Shown in pieces: positions 52,910 through 56,305 of a DNA stretch of 56,305 nt (within the stretch, counting starts at the first letter, position 1; each line of letters opens with the position of its first letter). Below the pieces are notes generated by a model. That model saw nothing but the letters and a program-made list of their open reading frames with translations, had not been told where the DNA came from and searched no databases. Source of the DNA: an uncultured Gammaproteobacteria bacterium (GTDB taxonomy: Bacteria; Pseudomonadota; Gammaproteobacteria; HyVt-429); assembly GCA_947259975.1 (NCBI GenBank), contig CAMYOD010000043.1:1-56305 (forward strand). The letters run 5' to 3'. A program made the translations under genes and the position numbers.

Positions 52910-53410
52910 TCAGAACTGCACCCCAATACTGAAAAAACGAGCATCGTTCTCCATCGCCGTGATCTCCACTTCCACCTGCGCAACACCGATACCGAAACCA
53001 AGACCCACGCCGTAGGCGGCACCGGTTTCGCTGTTGCTGACGCCGCCGACGCTGGTGTCTACATTCACCACGCCGCCGCGGGCCTTGAAATACACGGGTC
53101 CCGGGCTGCGGAACGCCACATAAGCGCCCGCGGTATCCACCTCGATCTCGCGGCCACGCACGGTGCCGTTATCCAGCGAGGTGGATAGCTCGCCTTCCAG
53201 CGCGAGTTGACCGAGCGCGATACCCTGCCCGTAACCGAGCACCAGCGCACCATTGGTGGGATCGTCGGCACCACCGATGTCCACTTGCATGGGTCCGGCC
53301 TTGGCACCGAAATAGAGGTCGCCGGCATGGGCGGTGGTGACCGGTAATGCGGCAAACAGCAGGCCGGCGATGAAGAGAAGGTTGCGGTGCATTGATTTAT
53401 TGTTGTTCAT
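52910..53410 (-). CDS. Small outer-membrane beta-barrel protein
   Basis: From ATG 53410 the product has 166 residues: a signal peptide (about 1-29, ending TTAHA), then alternating beta-strands with DLYFGAKAGPMQVDI at the mature start, YVAFRSPGPVYFKARGGV, AAYGVGLGFGIGVAQVEVEI and a C-terminal SIGVQF with terminal phenylalanine, the usual signal for BAM-dependent insertion. It looks like an eight-stranded barrel (OmpX/OmpW-like fold), but the exact family is not recognised. ATG 53392 is another possible start. Confidence 0.75.
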   Translation of the reverse strand: MNNNKSMHRNLLFIAGLLFAALPVTTAHAGDLYFGAKAGPMQVDIGGADDPTNGALVLGYGQGIALGQLALEGELSTSLDNGTVRGREIEVDTAGAYVAFRSPGPVYFKARGGVVNVDTSVGGVSNSETGAAYGVGLGFGIGVAQVEVEITAMENDARFFSIGVQF

Positions 53411-53709
53411 CGCCGCCATCATACTATGATTTGCGCGCCTGGTGTTTGACGTGCGGTTCCTTGCGCCGGGAACCCGCCACCGACAAATACCCGACTCCGG
53501 TACAGACGGACCCATAAAATTATCGATTCCGCCACGCCAAAAACAATCAGAAATCCCGTTGCCGACTTAAACGGCCGCTAGCAAACGATTACTTATAACT
53601 ATTGCAGTTTGGTATTCGCGATCTGCGCCAGCGCAGGGGGCGGTGGCAGCAATCCCACCCGTTTAAACATCCATGTAGCGGGCGGGAGTAGCCGTCGCTC
53701 CAGGCGATA
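53411..53709. other. Intergenic region between the barrel gene and sat
   Basis: A stretch of 299 bp, upstream of the barrel gene and downstream of sat. I see no coding frame, RNA gene or clear terminator. Confidence 0.4.
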
Positions 53710-54903
53710 TTACTTGGCCGCCTGGGACTGGTAATAGTCGATGAGGATCTGGGCCACCTCCGGGCGCGAGAATTCCTTCGGCGGGGCCTTACCTTCACCC
53801 AGCATTTCCCGCACCTTGGTGCCGGACAGCAGCACGAAATCCTCTTTGCTGTGGTCCGGCGCCTCGCGCATCATCACCACCTTGTTGAGCTTTTTCGACC
53901 AGGCGGTGTGATCCGCCTCGAAGATCTCGATCTCCAGGGCATCCGCAGGGACCTCATTGTGGAAGATGGTCTGCGCATCGAAGGCGCCGTAGAAGTCACC
54001 CACCCCGGCGTGGTCACGGCCGATGATGAAGTGCGTTGCCCCCATGTTCTGACGGAACACCGCATGCAGCACGGCTTCCCGCGGGCCGGCATAGAGCATG
54101 TCGAAGCCGTAGCCGGTGACCATGGCGCTGTTGGGCGGAAAGTACAGCTCCACCATCTTGCGGATGGCGGCGTCGCGCACCGGCGCCGGAATGTCGCCGG
54201 GTTTGAGCTTGCCCAGCAGCATGTGAATCACCAGGCCGTCGCAACCGAGACGATCCATGGCCATGTGGCACAGTTCCTCGTGGGCCAGGTGCATGGGATT
54301 GCGGGTCTGAAACGCCACGACTTTCTTCCAGCCGCGCTCGGCGATATCGTTGCGAATCTCCACTGCGGTACGGAAGGTGTCGGGGAAATCGGCCTGGAAA
54401 TAGGAGAAACTCAAGACCTGGATGGGTCCGGAGACCGCGTATTTGCCCAGGCTCATGAAGGTGGCGACGCCGGGGTGCTCCGCATCGGTGGTACCGAAAA
54501 TCTTCTCCGCCATGAGCGTCAGCTCGTCATCGCTGACCTCTTCGATGTTCTCCACATCCATCACCGCCATGATGGGATGTTCTTCGACGTTGGGGTCGCG
54601 CAGGGCGATGCGTTTGGCGCCCTTGATGGCTTCGATATTGTTGGTGAGATTCAGCACCGGCACCGGAAAGAACAGGCCCTCGGTGGTTTTCATGTTTTGC
54701 GCCACACTGATGGCGTCGGCCAGATTCATATATCCGGTCAGCGGATTGAAGTAACCGGCGCCCAGCATCACCGCATTCGCCGCGGCGGCGGAGTTGAGCA
54801 TCAATGAAGGCAGGCTCTCCGCCTCATGGGCCAGCGCGTCATGCGCCGAGGAATCGTAGACGAACAAGGGGTTCAGGGTATCTGACCCATGGGGCTTGAT
54901 CAT
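53710..54903 (-). CDS. sat: Sulfate adenylyltransferase (ATP sulfurylase)
   Basis: The 397-residue enzyme is the single-chain Sat type, which interconverts ATP plus sulfate and APS plus pyrophosphate. In sulfur oxidisers it works towards ATP from APS; in others it activates sulfate. Motifs are intact: FQTRNPMHLAHE (about 197-208) with the ATP-binding HxxH-type motif, IGRDHAGVGDFYG (about 288-300), FEADHTAWSKK and VLLSGTKVREML. There is no C-terminal APS kinase domain. An AAGGAG ribosome site precedes the ATG. The leader carries a palindromic repeat element 31 bp upstream. No aprAB or cys genes are in the window. Confidence 0.96.
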   Translation of the reverse strand: MIKPHGSDTLNPLFVYDSSAHDALAHEAESLPSLMLNSAAAANAVMLGAGYFNPLTGYMNLADAISVAQNMKTTEGLFFPVPVLNLTNNIEAIKGAKRIALRDPNVEEHPIMAVMDVENIEEVSDDELTLMAEKIFGTTDAEHPGVATFMSLGKYAVSGPIQVLSFSYFQADFPDTFRTAVEIRNDIAERGWKKVVAFQTRNPMHLAHEELCHMAMDRLGCDGLVIHMLLGKLKPGDIPAPVRDAAIRKMVELYFPPNSAMVTGYGFDMLYAGPREAVLHAVFRQNMGATHFIIGRDHAGVGDFYGAFDAQTIFHNEVPADALEIEIFEADHTAWSKKLNKVVMMREAPDHSKEDFVLLSGTKVREMLGEGKAPPKEFSRPEVAQILIDYYQSQAAK

Positions 54904-55371
54904 GATCGGTCTCCTTGTGAACCGTTATCTTGAAAAAAGGGGTCAGTCCCCTTTTCCGTTAAAGTGCAGTCTATACAGGCGGCCGCCCACTTCCGCGAAA
55001 TGGGGACTGACCCCTTTTTGCTGATCGGTGCGTGGTCGGTGTCTATTCGCCTTGGAGGGCGCGGATTCTATAGCGCATCACCCTCGGACGGCAACGGCTT
55101 TCAGCGCCCGCAAGCCTGTGGCGCCATACGCAGCGGTGCCGCGGTCTGCGCCGTGAATCACCTAAGTGCTTGATGAGTGCGCTATAATTTCGCTGACACG
55201 CCCGCAATCGCTTTGCCCGGCGCGACGCGGTTTCGCGCACAGCGGGGCAATTCCGGCGTGAATTTGAATTCGCATCTGACCGCACCGGGAGCACACCGAA
55301 TTGGAACCCACTAACCCCTTGAGTTTGCGCAATAAATCCGGTCAGACCGGCCTGCGGGGGCGGTTGCAAAA
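54904..55371. other. Intergenic region between sat and moaD
   Basis: This 468-bp divergent spacer contains the palindromic element at 54934-55019 and a TATAAT at 55183-55188 that could be the -10 of moaD, although no good -35 is seen. No gene was recognised. Confidence 0.45.
54934..55019. repeat. Second palindromic element with AAAAAGGGGTC ends
   Basis: The outer 18 bp (54934-54951, AAAAAGGGGTCAGTCCCC) and 55002-55019 are perfect reverse complements, and pairing continues imperfectly inward to about 34 bp per arm. The first 11 bases of the arm are identical to those of the element at 15611-15710, so the two appear to be members of one MITE/REP-like family with different inner sequence. It lies in the 5' leader of sat. 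Confidence 0.75.
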
Positions 55372-55605
55372 GTGAGTATTACGGTCAGGTATTTCGCTCG
55401 CCTGCGGGAGCGCATGGGGCGCGACGAAGACGTCCTCGAGGCCGAGGGCATCAATTCGGTGGCGGACGCCTGGGCACGGGCGGCACCCGGCATTGAGCTC
55501 CCGGCCAATACCCTGGCGGCCGTCAACCTAAGCTATGCGGATGTGGACGCGGCGGTTAAGGATGGAGATGAGATTGCGTTTTTCCCACCGGTGACCGGCG
55601 GCTGA
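55372..55605 (+). CDS. moaD: MoaD/ThiS-family sulfur carrier protein
   Basis: A 77-residue ubiquitin-like protein with the beta-grasp pattern SITVRYFARLRERMG and GDEIAFFPPVTGG. The C-terminal Gly-Gly is the site of adenylation and thiocarboxylate formation. The FPPVTGG ending is that of MoaD, the small subunit of molybdopterin synthase. The start is GTG 55372. moaE, which normally follows, is not present, so the gene is an orphan here. Confidence 0.9.
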   Translation: MSITVRYFARLRERMGRDEDVLEAEGINSVADAWARAAPGIELPANTLAAVNLSYADVDAAVKDGDEIAFFPPVTGG

Positions 55606-55626
55606 GCCGTAGCGGACGTAGCGAAC

Positions 55627-56263
55627 CTAATTGGCGGACTGGTCTTCTTCGGTGCCGTCCTCAACCGACGCGACACCGGTCAGTTCACGATAACGCACCA
55701 GATCGCGATTATATTTTTCCACCACATCCGCGCGTTGTGCGCGTTCTGCATCGTTCGCGGCGGTGTACTCCGCGATCTGCGTTTCCGTATCCGCGATTTG
55801 TGTCGCGCGAAGCTGCACGCTGCTTTAGCTTGGCAAGTGCGGACTGCGACTGTTTGATGAGCGCGTCGTTGATCGCCACGGTTCGATCGATGTGCGCCAG
55901 GCGTTCGTCGCGCGCACGAATGATCGCATCTTCATCGTCGTAAATTGCCCGCAGGCGTTCGAGTTCGCCCTGCAGTTTATCCGCGGCCTCTTGTTCAGCC
56001 CGGGCCTTTTCCTCCGCGGCCTTGCGCGCCGCCAGTTCTTCTTCGCTGACCGGTGCCTCGATCTCCTGCACTCTATTTCCTTCCTGGTCGATCTCGGTGA
56101 TGCGCGACTTGGCACATTCCCGCGCCGCCGTATCGCCATAATGCCACTTCCCGTCGGCGTCCTGGCATTTCATAAACGTCTGGGCGGCGGCGCCGCCCGC
56201 CGCCAACAGCAGGAACAGGCCGGCCAATACGCCCGCGGGATGATGTAATTGTCTGAAATCCAT
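55627..56263 (-). pseudogene. DUF4124-domain secreted protein with a probable +1 frameshift
   Basis: The first part (56263 to about 55822) encodes a signal peptide (residues 1-27, ending GAAAQ), a short DUF4124-like domain (TFMKCQDADGKWHYGD, about 29-44) and a charged coiled coil up to ALAKLKQ. The frame then continues as unrelated, arginine-rich sequence to a stop at 55709. The natural continuation of the coiled coil (LRATQIADTETQIAEYT ... VVEKYNRDLVRYRELTG) is in the next frame and ends at 55627. Removing one base near 55820-55826 joins the two into one protein of about 211 residues. It could be a sequencing error, a recent mutation or, less likely, programmed frameshifting; no slippery sequence is seen. 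Confidence 0.75.
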
Positions 56264-56305
56264 GAGAAACCTCGTTTGTGACGCATTCGCGTCTCACACG
56301 TTCAA

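Overview
The window looks like a piece of a G+C-rich gammaproteobacterial chromosome, probably from a microaerobic or facultative, sulfur-metabolising lineage. This is inferred from gene content: a complete cbb3-type oxidase locus with FNR-like boxes, ATP sulfurylase, a DsrC/TusE-like protein, class I DAHP synthase, an ExeA/GspA-GspB pair, MiaE and several outer-membrane barrels. No rRNA, tRNA, CRISPR array, prophage or transposase gene was seen.

Left part (1-17.3 kb): a secreted protein cut by the window edge; an A+T-rich spacer with CRP-like palindromes; a receiver-histidine kinase protein; transaldolase; an SGNH hydrolase; a ROK kinase; a MetX-family acyltransferase resembling serine O-succinyltransferases; MscL; an FKBP; a minus-strand operon (M20 amidohydrolase, YbdK-type ligase, double thioredoxin-like protein); a cysteine-free DsrC-like protein; DAHP synthase; a single-domain response regulator; and a phytoene-dehydrogenase-like oxidoreductase. 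The last two meet at a 100-bp perfect inverted repeat that supplies one gene's stop codon.

Middle part (17.3-29 kb): the respiratory block. ccoI-ccoS read left and ompW, a Yip1-family gene, ccoN-O-Q-P, a small membrane protein, ccoG, ccoH, a SafE-like protein and a small membrane protein read right. Two FNR-like boxes sit at class II distance from -10 elements in front of ompW and of the Yip1-cco operon.

Right part (29-56 kb): an OmpA-family protein faces a 2095-residue secreted protein with 14 DUF11-like repeats and three SLH-like modules. Then come miaE, a glycosyltransferase, a RudS-like thiouridine desulfidase, gspB-gspA, and an overlapping three-gene operon (YfcE-like phosphoesterase, cereblon-type CULT protein, 5'-3' exonuclease). 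Next are a cyclophilin-like protein, a PglB/STT3-type oligosaccharyltransferase and a lower-G+C set of glycan genes (flippase-like membrane protein, TylF-like methyltransferase, glycosyltransferase, two SAM methyltransferases). The window ends with an outer-membrane barrel, sat with a second inverted-repeat element just upstream, moaD, and a frameshifted DUF4124 gene.

The observations I rate highest are: (1) a PglB-type oligosaccharyltransferase in the same window as a giant surface protein in which all 14 repeats carry an N-x-S/T sequon at the equivalent position; (2) the CULT protein with the full tryptophan cage and zinc cysteines, translationally coupled to a nuclease and a phosphoesterase; (3) the DsrC homologue with no cysteine; and (4) the two AAAAAGGGGTC-ended palindromic elements.
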